Shown piece by piece: positions 16,471 to 25,526 of a stretch of DNA of 64,000 nt (positions within the stretch are counted from its first letter, which is position 1; every line of letters begins with the position of its first letter). The position numbers were made by a program, and so were the translations under genes. This DNA is from EA-27 sp964396265 (GTDB lineage: Archaea; Thermoplasmatota; Thermoplasmata; RBG-16-68-12; EA-27), in assembly GCA_964396265.1 (NCBI GenBank), contig CAYNEM010000006.1, positions 1-64,000 of the forward strand, given 5' to 3'. The notes beneath the pieces were generated by a model that was given only the letters and a program-made list of their open reading frames with translations, did not search any database and was not told where the DNA came from.

Positions 16471-19400
16471 ATGCCAGGCTGTCCCGCCTGCGACGCTCCT
16501 CACCCGGAGGGCGTGCGGGCCTGTCCATGGTGCGGTACCCCGGCAGCGTTCACGCTGGAGACCGCCAAGGGCACCGCCGCCCAGGCGTCCCGCGCGGTGG
16601 ACGCGGCCCGGCAGGAGGTCGGCCTCCTCCGTGCCACGGGCGTCGACGCCATGATCGCGGAGCGGCTCCTCGACAAGGCGGACGCCTCGACGCGCGAGGG
16701 GAAGCCGGAGCACGCCCTCGCCTACGCCCAGGCCGCGAAGCGCGCGACCACGGTGGCGAAGACGCGCGCACGACTCCAGGCGGAGCTGGTCCGCGCGGAG
16801 GAGGCGGTCCAGAAGGCGAAGCAGGACGGCGCGGACGTTGGGTCCGCAGAGACGGCTCTCTCCCAGGCCGCGGCGAAGATCGAAACGGGAGCGTTGAGGA
16901 CCGCGGAAACGTGGCTTCGCAAGGCCTCCGTGCGGGCGCACGAAGAATCGCGGGCGAAGTTCCAGGAGTCCCTGCTCAAGTCCGCCGAGAAGGCGATCCA
17001 GCACGCGAAGGAACAGGGCGCGGACGTCACCGAGGCGGAGGGGGAGCTCGCGAAGGCGAGGGAGGCGCTGCGCGCAAAGGCGTTCGACGCGGCGCGCGAA
17101 TCAGCGGCCAAGGCGAGGGAGGCCGCGGCCCACTCGAGGAAGGCCTTCCGCTACGAGAAGTTCGTAACGAGCGCGGAGCACACGCTCGAGCTCGCGCGGA
17201 AGTCGGGCGCGAACCTCGCGGCCGCCCGACATCTGATCACGGAGGCCCGTAACGCGTTGCGGGATGGGCTGTTCGCGGACGCGCAGGCGAAGTCCACCGC
17301 GGCGAAGGAAGCGATCGCGGAGGCGAAGCGGTACCGGACGTCCGAGCTGCTGATCGAGAGGGGGCAGAAGGCGGCGCGCAAGGAGGAACGGAAGGGGACG
17401 GACGTGTCCGGCGCAGGCCTGATTCTCGGGGAATCACTCGGCGCCCTGGAGGCGCGCGAGTACCGCAAAGTTCGAGACCTCGTGAGGGACGCTCGCGAGG
17501 CGATCAAGGACGCGGTCGTCCACCGCGTCCTGGCAGCGCGGCTCGCGACCTTGCAGGCGGACATCGCCGACCTCAAGGCGATCGGCGCGAGGTTCGTGGA
17601 GGCGGAGACGCTGTTCGCGGAGGCGCAACGCGCTCTCGCGGCCGGCGACTTCGACAAGTGCAGGCGGCTCGTCGAACGGTGCCGCCGCGCCGGGGACGAC
17701 GTCCGGGAGGAGCGCCGCCAGGAGATCGTCGTCGACACCATCCAGAAGATCGTTGCGGCCGCGGCCGCCTCGGGCTACGTCAACCCGGAGCAGGTGCGCG
17801 GGCTGATCCAGGACGTCGAGGCGATGCTCGAGGGCGGCGAGGCCGTCAACGTCGAGGAGCTCGTGCGGGCGCGGATCAACGTCGGGGACGCAGCGCGCCT
17901 GAAGAAGGTCAGCCGACGTCTGAGCGACGTGCGCATCTCGCTGCTCGAACTGAGGCGCGCAGACATCGACATCACAGGGTCGGACGACGTCATCGCGAGC
18001 GCGAGCGTCGCGGTAGACGCCGGCCGGTTCGACGAGGCGGACGCCCAGATCGCGGAGCTCGAGGAGATCGCGACCTCCCTCACGCAGGCCCTCCGGGACT
18101 CGTCGGCGGAGATGATCCAGAAGGCGGCGGTGGCCGCAGAGAAGGCACGGAGCGCGGGCATCCCGATCCCAGACGCGATCCGGATGCTCCGGAGCGCGGA
18201 AGACGCGTTCAAGGAAGGGAAGGTCTACGAGTCGCTTGAGTTCGGCCGCCTCGCGCAGATCCGCGCGGAGACCGCATGGAAGAAGCACTTTGAGGAGGAG
18301 GCGAAACGCGACGTCGAGTCGATGCGCCTCGTCGCGGAACGCACCAAGATGGCGAGGGACAGAGTGGACGTCCTTGGCTCGAGGATCGAGTATCTCTCCG
18401 AGATCGGCGTCGACGTCGCCACTGCCCGCGACTCCCTCGCAAACGCCCAGCGCGCGCTCGAGGAGAAGCGCGTGGAAGACATCGATGCGCACCTGCAGGC
18501 CACGGAGCGTATCGTCGAGGGCATGCGGTCGTCGCTCCGACAGAACGCGGGCGCGGAACTCGCTCGTCTCGAGAAGACCGTCGTGGACGTGCGCGCCCAA
18601 GGGCTCATGACGCCGGAGATGGAGGCAGTATTCCTGCGCGCGGAGCAGGCCGTGCGCGACGAGATGCACCGGGAGGCGGTCGAATCGATCAAGGCCCTCC
18701 AGGAGCAGATCGAGCGCATCCGCGAGGAGAAGGAGGCGGAGCGCCAGAGGCGCGAGATCGAACGTGCCAAGAAGGCCTCCGAGCGCGTCACGCGCGTCCA
18801 ACGCATGATCGAGGAGCTGAAGCACGCGAACATCGAGGTCGTGGGGTCCGAGGAGGCCCTCCTCCAGGCGGAGAAAGCGATTCAGGCCCGGAACTTCGAG
18901 CAGGTCGGAGAAATCCTCGGAGAACTCGAGGAGACGACGCGCGAGATGCGCGCCGAGCTCGTCGCCGCCACGAAGTACCTCCTACAGAAGGCGACGGAGG
19001 CGGTCGAATCGGCGGAACGCGCCGGCCTCGACGTCACCGATGCGCGTGGGCTCCTAGAGAACGCGAACGGGTTCGTCACGAAGGGCCGTCTCGACGACGC
19101 GGTCGAGAGCGCAAACAACGCGAAGCTGCGCGCGGAGACGGGCATCCGCCTCAAAAGCGAGGAGGAGGCACGGGAAGAGAAGGTACGGATTGAGACCGCG
19201 CGGCAAAAGATCGATCGCCTGAAGAGGATCATGGACGACCTTCACCGTGCGGACATCACCGTGGACCGGTCCGACGATGCGATGGCGAAGGCGGAAATCG
19301 CCCTCTCGGAGCGTCGATACGAGGACGTCCACATCATCCTCGCCGAGATGGAGAGCCTCGCGGTATCCCTTCAGGAGGGCCTCAAGGATGCCGCAGAGAA

Positions 19401-22400
19401 GCTCCTCGAGCGGAGCGCCGAGAACGTGGAGGCTGCGAAGAGGGAGGGTCTCTCCGTCCGACGCGCCGACATGGTCCTCGGGAACGCCCGGGAGGCAGTC
19501 CTCGATTCGCGCTACGTCGAGGCGATTGAGTACCACAAGGTCATCGACGACATCGTCGAGGACGCCAAGCGGATGCGCAGCTACCGCGAGCTCGAATCGG
19601 AGGTGCAGGTCCTCCGCGCGGAGCTCCTCAGGGCCGCGAGCCTGGGCGGCGACGTCGCGGCGACGGAGGTGATCCTCAAGAAGGCTCAGGAGGAGGTCTC
19701 CCTGGGGCGCTTCGACCGGGTCGCGGAGCTCACGGACCAGGTGCGATCGAACCTGCTCGTGACGCGACGCCACGTCCTCGAGGCGAAGTTCGACCGCGCG
19801 AAGATCGCGATCGACAAAGCACACATGCTCGGGACGAAGGTTCCGGAGGCGGAGGCGATTATGCCAAGCCTGCAGGAGGCGATCGATGCGGGCGACTACG
19901 AGGCGGTCGGCGCCCTCGTGCGGAAGATCGAGGAGGTCATCGACCACGCGAGCACCACCTTCGTGATGACGAAGGCAAAGGAGGACTTCGTCGCGCTCGA
20001 GGACCTCGAGAAGCGCGTCGCGAACGCGGGCATCGCAATCCCCGAGGCGCGGGGCCTCATCGAGAGGGCTCGCTCCCTCCGCGACGCGGGGAACTTCGAG
20101 TCGATGGCCGCCGTGATGAGGGAGGCCCGCGAGATCCTCGAGACGGGGAGTCGGATGCGCGTCGTCGAGCTGCATCGCGAGAAGATCCGCGGGCTCGGTT
20201 CCATGCTCGAAGCCGCGAGGCGCGTCGGTGCGGACGTCTCCGAGGCTGAGAGGGTCCTCAAGCAGGCGGAACAAGCGATCGAGGCGAACGACCTCGCCAT
20301 GGCGGACATCCTCGTGAAGCAGGCGGAGGTGTCCACGGGACTCCAGATCCAGTCCGTCATCCAGAACAAGTATCCGAACCTTGTCCTCTCCGTCCCCACC
20401 GCCGGCCTGCAGGCGAACGCGTGGAACAAGATCGTGGTGGAGGTCGCGAACAGGGGGACCCTCGCCGCGAAGGACGTCGAACTGACGATCGACGGGGATG
20501 TCGAGGTGCGGGGGGGCCAGCTGATCGAGGAGATCGGGATCGACGAGACGAGGGCGGTGGAGATCGGCGTGAAGCCGACGAGGACGGGCGACGTCCCCGT
20601 GAACGTCCGAGTCTTCTACCGGCGGTACTTCGACGACAACCGGTACGAGACGTCGGACCCGAAGGCCTTCCGGGTCGAGTCGCCCGGCACGTACCTGGTC
20701 GAGGACGTGTTCCTCATCCACGTCGACGGACGGCTCATCGCGCACGAGTCGCGCAAGTTCAGGCAGGAGATCGACGAGGACATCTTCTCCGGCATGCTGA
20801 CGGTCGTCCAGGACTTCATCCGCGACTCGTTCCGCCAAAGGACCCAGACGGGGATCAAGCGCCTCGACTTCGGGGAAAGCAAGATCCTCATCGAGCGCAC
20901 CCAGCACTGCTACCTGACGTCGGTCGTGCTCGGGAACGAGCCGGCCCTGCTTCCGTTGTACATGGCAGAGGTCCTGCGGGAAATCGAGGCGACGTACGGG
21001 AACGTCCTGAGCAACTGGTCCGGGATGCTCCACGAACTGCCGGGGATCGACGAGGTGATCAAGAAGCTCGTGCTCGTGACGACGTCGGGCTCCGCGGAGA
21101 AGGGCGCCTTGGCAAGTTCCCAGGTCGCAGAACTGCAGCGGGCGATCGAGGCGGCGAAGGGGACCGGAGCGGAGACGAACGAGGTCGAGAAGCTCCTCGC
21201 GCAGGCGGAGAACTCCCTGGAGACGGACATGGAGCTCGCGTTCGATCTCCTGTCGAGGGCCAAGCTCGAGGTCAAGGAGACGCAATCCAGGTTCTTCGAC
21301 CGCATGCGGCTCATGGTCGACCAGACCGCGGAGGCCGTGAACCAGCTCCGCGGGCTCGGCGTCGATGCGGGACCGTCGGAGATCCTGCTGAAGGAGGCCC
21401 GCGAGGCGTTCGCCGCGGGCCGGTTCGACAAGGTCGAGGAAATCGCGGACAACGTGCGGTCCATGGTCGAGCGCGTGCAGGCGGACTCCGTCGCGAAGAA
21501 AGTCGAATCGGACCTGAACGCGCTCATCGGCGAGATCGAGCGAGCGCGCGAGGACGGCGCGGACGTGACGCGCGCGGAGGGGTTCTTGGTCAAGATCGAG
21601 GACGCGCTGCAAAGGAAGAACATGCGGGCGCTCGACGACAGCATGCGACAGGCGCACGAGGCCCTGCGGGAGGCGCGGACGAAGGCGATCATCAAGCGGG
21701 GCAGAGAGGAGATGGAGACGGTCACGGCGATGCTCGTGGAGGCGAAGGAGTTCGGCGCGGAGGCGGGCGAGGCGGAGGCACTCCTCCTCCGGGCGCGGGA
21801 GGCGCTCGCGGAGAACCGGACGGACGACCTCGATGCCCTTGTGCGCCAGGCCGGCGCCATCGCGAAGCAGCGCATCCAGGAGTTCCTCGAGGACAAGTAC
21901 CCGCGCCTCTTCGTCACCATGAGCACCGGCGGCCTCGAGGCGGAGGCGTGGAACAAGCTCGTGCTCGAGATCGTTAACAAGGGCAGCCTCGCCGCCAAGA
22001 ACGTCCTCATCCGACTCTCGGGCGACCTCGATGTCCGGGACATCCCGCCAATCCCGAAGATCGAACCGAACGAGAAACGTCAAGTCGAGCTCGCCGTGAG
22101 ACCCCAGCACCCGGGCCCGCTGCCGGTCGATGTCGAAGTCAATTATCAGCGCCCGCTCGACGACAAACAATACGAGCTCGCGGACACCAAGGAGGTCGTG
22201 GTCGAGCGACCCGGGACGTACCTTGTCGAGGATGGGTTCCTCATCCACGTCGACGGACGGCTCATCGTCCACCAGTCCAGGAGGTTCCGTGAGGAGATGG
22301 ACGAGGACATCTGGTCCGGCATGCTCACGGCCGTCCTCGACTACGTCAAGAAGTCCATGGCGGAACGGACCGAGGGGGGCCTCCGCCGCGTCGACTTCGG

Positions 22401-23652
22401 CGAGAACAAGATCCTGTTCGAGCGCTCGCCGCACGCCTACGTGGCGGCGACCGTGCGCGGCGGCGAGCCCATTCTCCTCCCCGTCTACATGGTCGACATC
22501 CTGAGGGAGGTCGAGGAGCGGTTCGGCTGGAAGCTCGAGAAGTGGACCGGGTTCCTCACCGAGCTCGAAGGAGTCCACGATCTCATCCGCCGCCTCCTGT
22601 TCGTCACGGAGGTCCCTGAAGCCAACCTCGGCCCTCTCGCCGACACCCCGATGGCGGAGGCGATGCGACTCGTGTCGCAGGCCGGACCCGAGCAGGTGGA
22701 GGGTTTCGTCCAAGAGGCGCGCTCCGTGATCGAGTCGAAGCCGTTCGAGGAAGCGTCCGCGTTCCTTCAGGAGACGATCGAGTCGTACAAGGTCGGCCGC
22801 GAGGAACTCAGCGCGCAGCTCCGCGATGCCGTCATCGCGCACGGCGAGGCGACTGGCCTGTCGGTCACGGACGACCAGATGCGGGAGTACATCGACATCG
22901 TCCGGCAGGTCGTCGAATCCGCATTCGCGGCGAGGGAGAGGGGAGGCATCGACCGTCTATGGCCCGTGAAGCGCGTCGCGATCAGGCTCAACGACCAGAC
23001 CGCATTCGATGCTGCTACGAGCTTCCGGAAGATCATCGTCAACCAGGTCAAGGCGAAGGAGCTCGACCTCCTCTCACCCGGGGAGACGTGGCGCGGCCTG
23101 ACGCTTACGCTCCAGCTCGACTCCGAGGCGATCTCCAAAGCATACCGAATCTGGGCGCGGAAGATCGAGATCCTCCTCCGCTCCCAGGACGCATGGAAGG
23201 TGAAGGCGGGTCTCGACAAGGGCGAGTACTTCGTCGGCGTCGAGGGACAGAAGGTGAAGATCGACCCGCACATGGTCTGGTTCGAGGAGACCGTGCCGGA
23301 CCACGTGGCCGTGGAGACTTTCCCCCACGGGACCGTTTACGTGGACACCCAGATGGACGAGGACATCTTGGCCGAGGGCTACGCTCGCGAGCTCGTGGGC
23401 ATCATCCGAGACGCGCGGACCGACCTGGGACTCCCCCCGGAGGTCTGGATCGAGGCGCGGATCCAGGCGAGCGAGACGATGAACCGCTTGCTCAAGAAAT
23501 GGAAGGACTTTATCACGAAGGAGACGAACTCCCAGGCGGTGAAGTTCGTCCGCGGCGCGCTCGCGGACGGGTACGTCGTCGACTGCAGCCTCGGGGAGGA
23601 GAACTTCACCGTGTCCGTGAAGCCGTCGGAGACCACCTCGACCTCCCGGTAA
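16471..23652 (+). CDS. Giant 2393-residue modular protein: zinc ribbon, helical repeats, duplicated Ig/sensor module, IleRS-like C-terminus
   Basis: Residues 4-23 form a zinc ribbon (CPAC...CPWC). Residues about 35-1295 and 1535-1800 are helical repeats of roughly 55-75 residues; I count about 23 copies of a motif like GADVTEAEGELAKA. Two Ig/CARDB-like domains (about 1299-1400 and 1808-1910) are each followed by a domain opening TYLVEDxFLIHVDGRLI (about 1408-1535 and 1915-2045). The last 230 residues resemble the C-terminal appendage of isoleucyl-tRNA synthetase (LWPVKRVAIRLND, VYVDTQMDEDILAEGYAREL, IRDARTDLGL). There is no signal peptide or membrane helix, so it is probably cytoplasmic. A TATA-like ctattaat (16434-16441) precedes the ATG by about 30 bases. 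Codon use is like the core genome and the frame is unbroken. The function is unknown; a scaffold or sensor linked to RNA or aminoacylation is only a guess. Confidence 0.85.
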   Translation: MPGCPACDAPHPEGVRACPWCGTPAAFTLETAKGTAAQASRAVDAARQEVGLLRATGVDAMIAERLLDKADASTREGKPEHALAYAQAAKRATTVAKTRARLQAELVRAEEAVQKAKQDGADVGSAETALSQAAAKIETGALRTAETWLRKASVRAHEESRAKFQESLLKSAEKAIQHAKEQGADVTEAEGELAKAREALRAKAFDAARESAAKAREAAAHSRKAFRYEKFVTSAEHTLELARKSGANLAAARHLITEARNALRDGLFADAQAKSTAAKEAIAEAKRYRTSELLIERGQKAARKEERKGTDVSGAGLILGESLGALEAREYRKVRDLVRDAREAIKDAVVHRVLAARLATLQADIADLKAIGARFVEAETLFAEAQRALAAGDFDKCRRLVERCRRAGDDVREERRQEIVVDTIQKIVAAAAASGYVNPEQVRGLIQDVEAMLEGGEAVNVEELVRARINVGDAARLKKVSRRLSDVRISLLELRRADIDITGSDDVIASASVAVDAGRFDEADAQIAELEEIATSLTQALRDSSAEMIQKAAVAAEKARSAGIPIPDAIRMLRSAEDAFKEGKVYESLEFGRLAQIRAETAWKKHFEEEAKRDVESMRLVAERTKMARDRVDVLGSRIEYLSEIGVDVATARDSLANAQRALEEKRVEDIDAHLQATERIVEGMRSSLRQNAGAELARLEKTVVDVRAQGLMTPEMEAVFLRAEQAVRDEMHREAVESIKALQEQIERIREEKEAERQRREIERAKKASERVTRVQRMIEELKHANIEVVGSEEALLQAEKAIQARNFEQVGEILGELEETTREMRAELVAATKYLLQKATEAVESAERAGLDVTDARGLLENANGFVTKGRLDDAVESANNAKLRAETGIRLKSEEEAREEKVRIETARQKIDRLKRIMDDLHRADITVDRSDDAMAKAEIALSERRYEDVHIILAEMESLAVSLQEGLKDAAEKLLERSAENVEAAKREGLSVRRADMVLGNAREAVLDSRYVEAIEYHKVIDDIVEDAKRMRSYRELESEVQVLRAELLRAASLGGDVAATEVILKKAQEEVSLGRFDRVAELTDQVRSNLLVTRRHVLEAKFDRAKIAIDKAHMLGTKVPEAEAIMPSLQEAIDAGDYEAVGALVRKIEEVIDHASTTFVMTKAKEDFVALEDLEKRVANAGIAIPEARGLIERARSLRDAGNFESMAAVMREAREILETGSRMRVVELHREKIRGLGSMLEAARRVGADVSEAERVLKQAEQAIEANDLAMADILVKQAEVSTGLQIQSVIQNKYPNLVLSVPTAGLQANAWNKIVVEVANRGTLAAKDVELTIDGDVEVRGGQLIEEIGIDETRAVEIGVKPTRTGDVPVNVRVFYRRYFDDNRYETSDPKAFRVESPGTYLVEDVFLIHVDGRLIAHESRKFRQEIDEDIFSGMLTVVQDFIRDSFRQRTQTGIKRLDFGESKILIERTQHCYLTSVVLGNEPALLPLYMAEVLREIEATYGNVLSNWSGMLHELPGIDEVIKKLVLVTTSGSAEKGALASSQVAELQRAIEAAKGTGAETNEVEKLLAQAENSLETDMELAFDLLSRAKLEVKETQSRFFDRMRLMVDQTAEAVNQLRGLGVDAGPSEILLKEAREAFAAGRFDKVEEIADNVRSMVERVQADSVAKKVESDLNALIGEIERAREDGADVTRAEGFLVKIEDALQRKNMRALDDSMRQAHEALREARTKAIIKRGREEMETVTAMLVEAKEFGAEAGEAEALLLRAREALAENRTDDLDALVRQAGAIAKQRIQEFLEDKYPRLFVTMSTGGLEAEAWNKLVLEIVNKGSLAAKNVLIRLSGDLDVRDIPPIPKIEPNEKRQVELAVRPQHPGPLPVDVEVNYQRPLDDKQYELADTKEVVVERPGTYLVEDGFLIHVDGRLIVHQSRRFREEMDEDIWSGMLTAVLDYVKKSMAERTEGGLRRVDFGENKILFERSPHAYVAATVRGGEPILLPVYMVDILREVEERFGWKLEKWTGFLTELEGVHDLIRRLLFVTEVPEANLGPLADTPMAEAMRLVSQAGPEQVEGFVQEARSVIESKPFEEASAFLQETIESYKVGREELSAQLRDAVIAHGEATGLSVTDDQMREYIDIVRQVVESAFAARERGGIDRLWPVKRVAIRLNDQTAFDAATSFRKIIVNQVKAKELDLLSPGETWRGLTLTLQLDSEAISKAYRIWARKIEILLRSQDAWKVKAGLDKGEYFVGVEGQKVKIDPHMVWFEETVPDHVAVETFPHGTVYVDTQMDEDILAEGYARELVGIIRDARTDLGLPPEVWIEARIQASETMNRLLKKWKDFITKETNSQAVKFVRGALADGYVVDCSLGEENFTVSVKPSETTSTSR
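20344..21085 (+). repeat. First copy of the paired Ig-like/sensor-like module in the giant gene
   Basis: It encodes an Ig/CARDB-like domain (KYPNLVLSV, AWNKIVVEVANRGTLAAKDV) followed by the domain LVEDVFLIHVDGRLIAHESR, EDIFSGMLTVVQDFIRDSF, LDFGESKILIER. The second copy follows about 1.5 kb downstream with the same order and spacing. Confidence 0.8.
21875..22616 (+). repeat. Second copy of the paired Ig-like/sensor-like module in the giant gene
   Basis: It repeats the first module: KYPRLFVTM, AWNKLVLEIVNKGSLAAKNV, then LVEDGFLIHVDGRLIVHQSR, EDIWSGMLTAVLDYVKKSM, VDFGENKILFER. The two copies agree at roughly half of positions, so the duplication is old. Confidence 0.8.
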
Positions 23653-23690
23653 CCGCCAAGCCTTTACGCGCGCCACCCGTTGCTCCGGCG

Positions 23691-24710
23691 ATGGGCGTCG
23701 ATTTGTCGGCCCTCGTTCCGGCGATCCCCCGCACCCTCGAGGACCTCGCAGGGCGCACCGTCGCCATCGACGCGTTCAACACCATCTACCAGTTCCTCAG
23801 CATCATCCGCCAGCCCGACGGCACGCCGCTTCGGGACCGCCAGGGGCGTGTGACCTCCCATCTGAGCGGCATCCTGTACCGGACGACGAACCTCCTGGCG
23901 GTGGGGATCCGCCCCGCCTTCGTCTTCGATGGTCGGCCACCGCAGCTCAAGGGGCGAACGATCGAAGCCCGCGGGGAGGTGAAGCGGAAGGCGGAGCGCG
24001 CGTGGCAGGACGCTATCGAGAAGGGCGACCTTGCACGTGCGCGGACGAAGGCGATGCAGACGTCGCGCCTCACCGGGGAGATGGTCGAGCAGAGCAAGCG
24101 TCTGATCGGGCTCCTTGGGGTGCCGTGGGTCCAGGCGCCGTCCGAAGGAGAGGCGCAGGCCGCGCACATGGCGCGACGGGGGGACGCGTGGGCGGCCGCG
24201 TCGCAGGACTACGATGCCTTTCTCTTCGGGGCCCCGATCCTCGTGAGGAACCTGGCGCTCTCCGGCAAGCGCAAGCTCCCGCGGAAGGACGTGTATGTGG
24301 ACGTGGTCCCCGAGCAGCTCGAGCTTGCCGCGACGTTCGCGGCGCTCGGAGTCACGCGCGAGCAGCTCGTCGACATCGGGATTCTCATGGGGACGGACTT
24401 CAACGCGGGGATCCGGGGGATTGGGCCGAAGAAGGCGCTCGCACTCGTGAAGGCCCATGGGTCCCTCGAGGGCGTCCTGCGGGAGACCGGTGCGGAGATT
24501 GAGGACGCGCCCCGGGTCCGCGACATCTTCCTGAACCCGGAGGTCACGGACGCGTACGCCCTGACGTGGCGCGACCCGGACGTCGAGGGCGCGGCGCGCA
24601 TGCTCGTGGAGGAGCACGACTTTTCGGCGGAACGCATCGACGCAGCGTTGCGCAAGGGTCTGGAGTCCAGGAAGAGGTTGGGCCAGAAGAGCCTCGACCG
24701 GTGGGCCTGA
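23691..24710 (+). CDS. fen: Flap endonuclease 1
   Basis: A 339-residue FEN-1/XPG nuclease. The N region has MGVDLSALVP and VAIDAFNTIYQFL, then FVFDGRPPQLK. The I region has APSEGEAQAAHMA and AASQDYDAFLFGA, followed by GTDFNAGIRGIGPKKALALV, the helix-hairpin-helix DNA-binding segment. The acidic metal ligands are all present. The C-terminal QKSLDRWA is a PCNA-binding-like tail, with Ala in place of the last aromatic. FEN-1 removes 5' flaps in Okazaki-fragment maturation and repair. The ATG lies about 24 bases after the TATA-like cctttacg (23661-23668). Confidence 0.95.
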   Translation: MGVDLSALVPAIPRTLEDLAGRTVAIDAFNTIYQFLSIIRQPDGTPLRDRQGRVTSHLSGILYRTTNLLAVGIRPAFVFDGRPPQLKGRTIEARGEVKRKAERAWQDAIEKGDLARARTKAMQTSRLTGEMVEQSKRLIGLLGVPWVQAPSEGEAQAAHMARRGDAWAAASQDYDAFLFGAPILVRNLALSGKRKLPRKDVYVDVVPEQLELAATFAALGVTREQLVDIGILMGTDFNAGIRGIGPKKALALVKAHGSLEGVLRETGAEIEDAPRVRDIFLNPEVTDAYALTWRDPDVEGAARMLVEEHDFSAERIDAALRKGLESRKRLGQKSLDRWA

Positions 24711-24746
24711 CAAACCTTCTAATACGGTGCTCCGAATCGGCTGCGC

Positions 24747-25526
24747 ATGGCGCTGGCGCCGGAGGTGTCGGTCGCCATCACGGTCCTCCTGTGCGTGGTC
24801 CTCTCCGGGCTCGCCTACTACCGCGAGGTCCTTGCGTGGGACGGCGCGCTCGCCGCGTTCGGCGTGGGCATCATCATCGGCGTGTTCGGGGACGTCACCT
24901 GGCTTCTCCTCCTTCTCCTGTTCCTCCTCAGCTCGTTCGCCGCCACGCGGTATCGGTTCGCCCTCAAGCAGGCGATGGGCGTGCAGGAGGGGGTGCGGGG
25001 CGAGCGCCGCGCGTCGAACGTCCTCGGGAATGGCATCGCCCCGGCGTTCGTCGCGATCCTCGGCTTCCAGGGGCTCGGGGCGGCGGTGTTGACGAAGGAG
25101 GTGAGCGGCCTCCTCTTCGTCTCCGCGCTTGCCGTCGCGGGAGCGGACACGCTCGCGAGCGAGATCGGCGTCCTCTCGCCGAGGACACGCCTGATCACGA
25201 ACCTTAGGCCCGTCAAGCCCGGGACGGACGGCGGCGTGTCGGCGCTCGGCCTCGGGGTCGCCGCGGCGGCTTCCCTGTACACGGGCCTCTTCGGGTACCT
25301 CGTCCTCGTCCTCGGTTCCGCATGGCTCGTCATGCCCGTCACATTCCCGCGCGACCCCGCATTCCTCGCGATCCCCGCGGTCGTCGGCTTCCTGGGGTGT
25401 CAGATCGACAGCGTCCTCGGAGCGACGCTCGAGCGACGGGGATGGCTCGACAAGAAGATGAACAACCTCGCGTCGACGAGCCTCGGCGCCGCAATCGCGT
25501 TCGTCCTTTACTTGGTCATCACGTGA
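24747..25526 (+). CDS. DUF92 family membrane protein (phytyl-phosphate kinase-like)
   Basis: 259 residues with about six to seven helices and the DUF92 signatures ASNVLGNGIAPA, GADTLASEIG, GTDGGVSALG, GCQIDSVLGATLE and KMNNLAST. A plant member of this family (VTE6) is a phytyl-phosphate kinase, and related archaeal enzymes could phosphorylate isoprenoid phosphates for lipid recycling. That role is known for the family, not shown here. The gene converges on glmM with an 8-base overlap. Confidence 0.85.
   Translation: MALAPEVSVAITVLLCVVLSGLAYYREVLAWDGALAAFGVGIIIGVFGDVTWLLLLLLFLLSSFAATRYRFALKQAMGVQEGVRGERRASNVLGNGIAPAFVAILGFQGLGAAVLTKEVSGLLFVSALAVAGADTLASEIGVLSPRTRLITNLRPVKPGTDGGVSALGLGVAAAASLYTGLFGYLVLVLGSAWLVMPVTFPRDPAFLAIPAVVGFLGCQIDSVLGATLERRGWLDKKMNNLASTSLGAAIAFVLYLVIT

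Noticed and set aside
19054..22842. Very long open frame (1262 codons) on the minus strand inside the giant gene
   Set aside because: It is the antisense shadow of GC-rich coding sequence. The plus-strand frame has clear repeats and domains, while this one has only Leu/Arg/Asp-rich low-complexity text.
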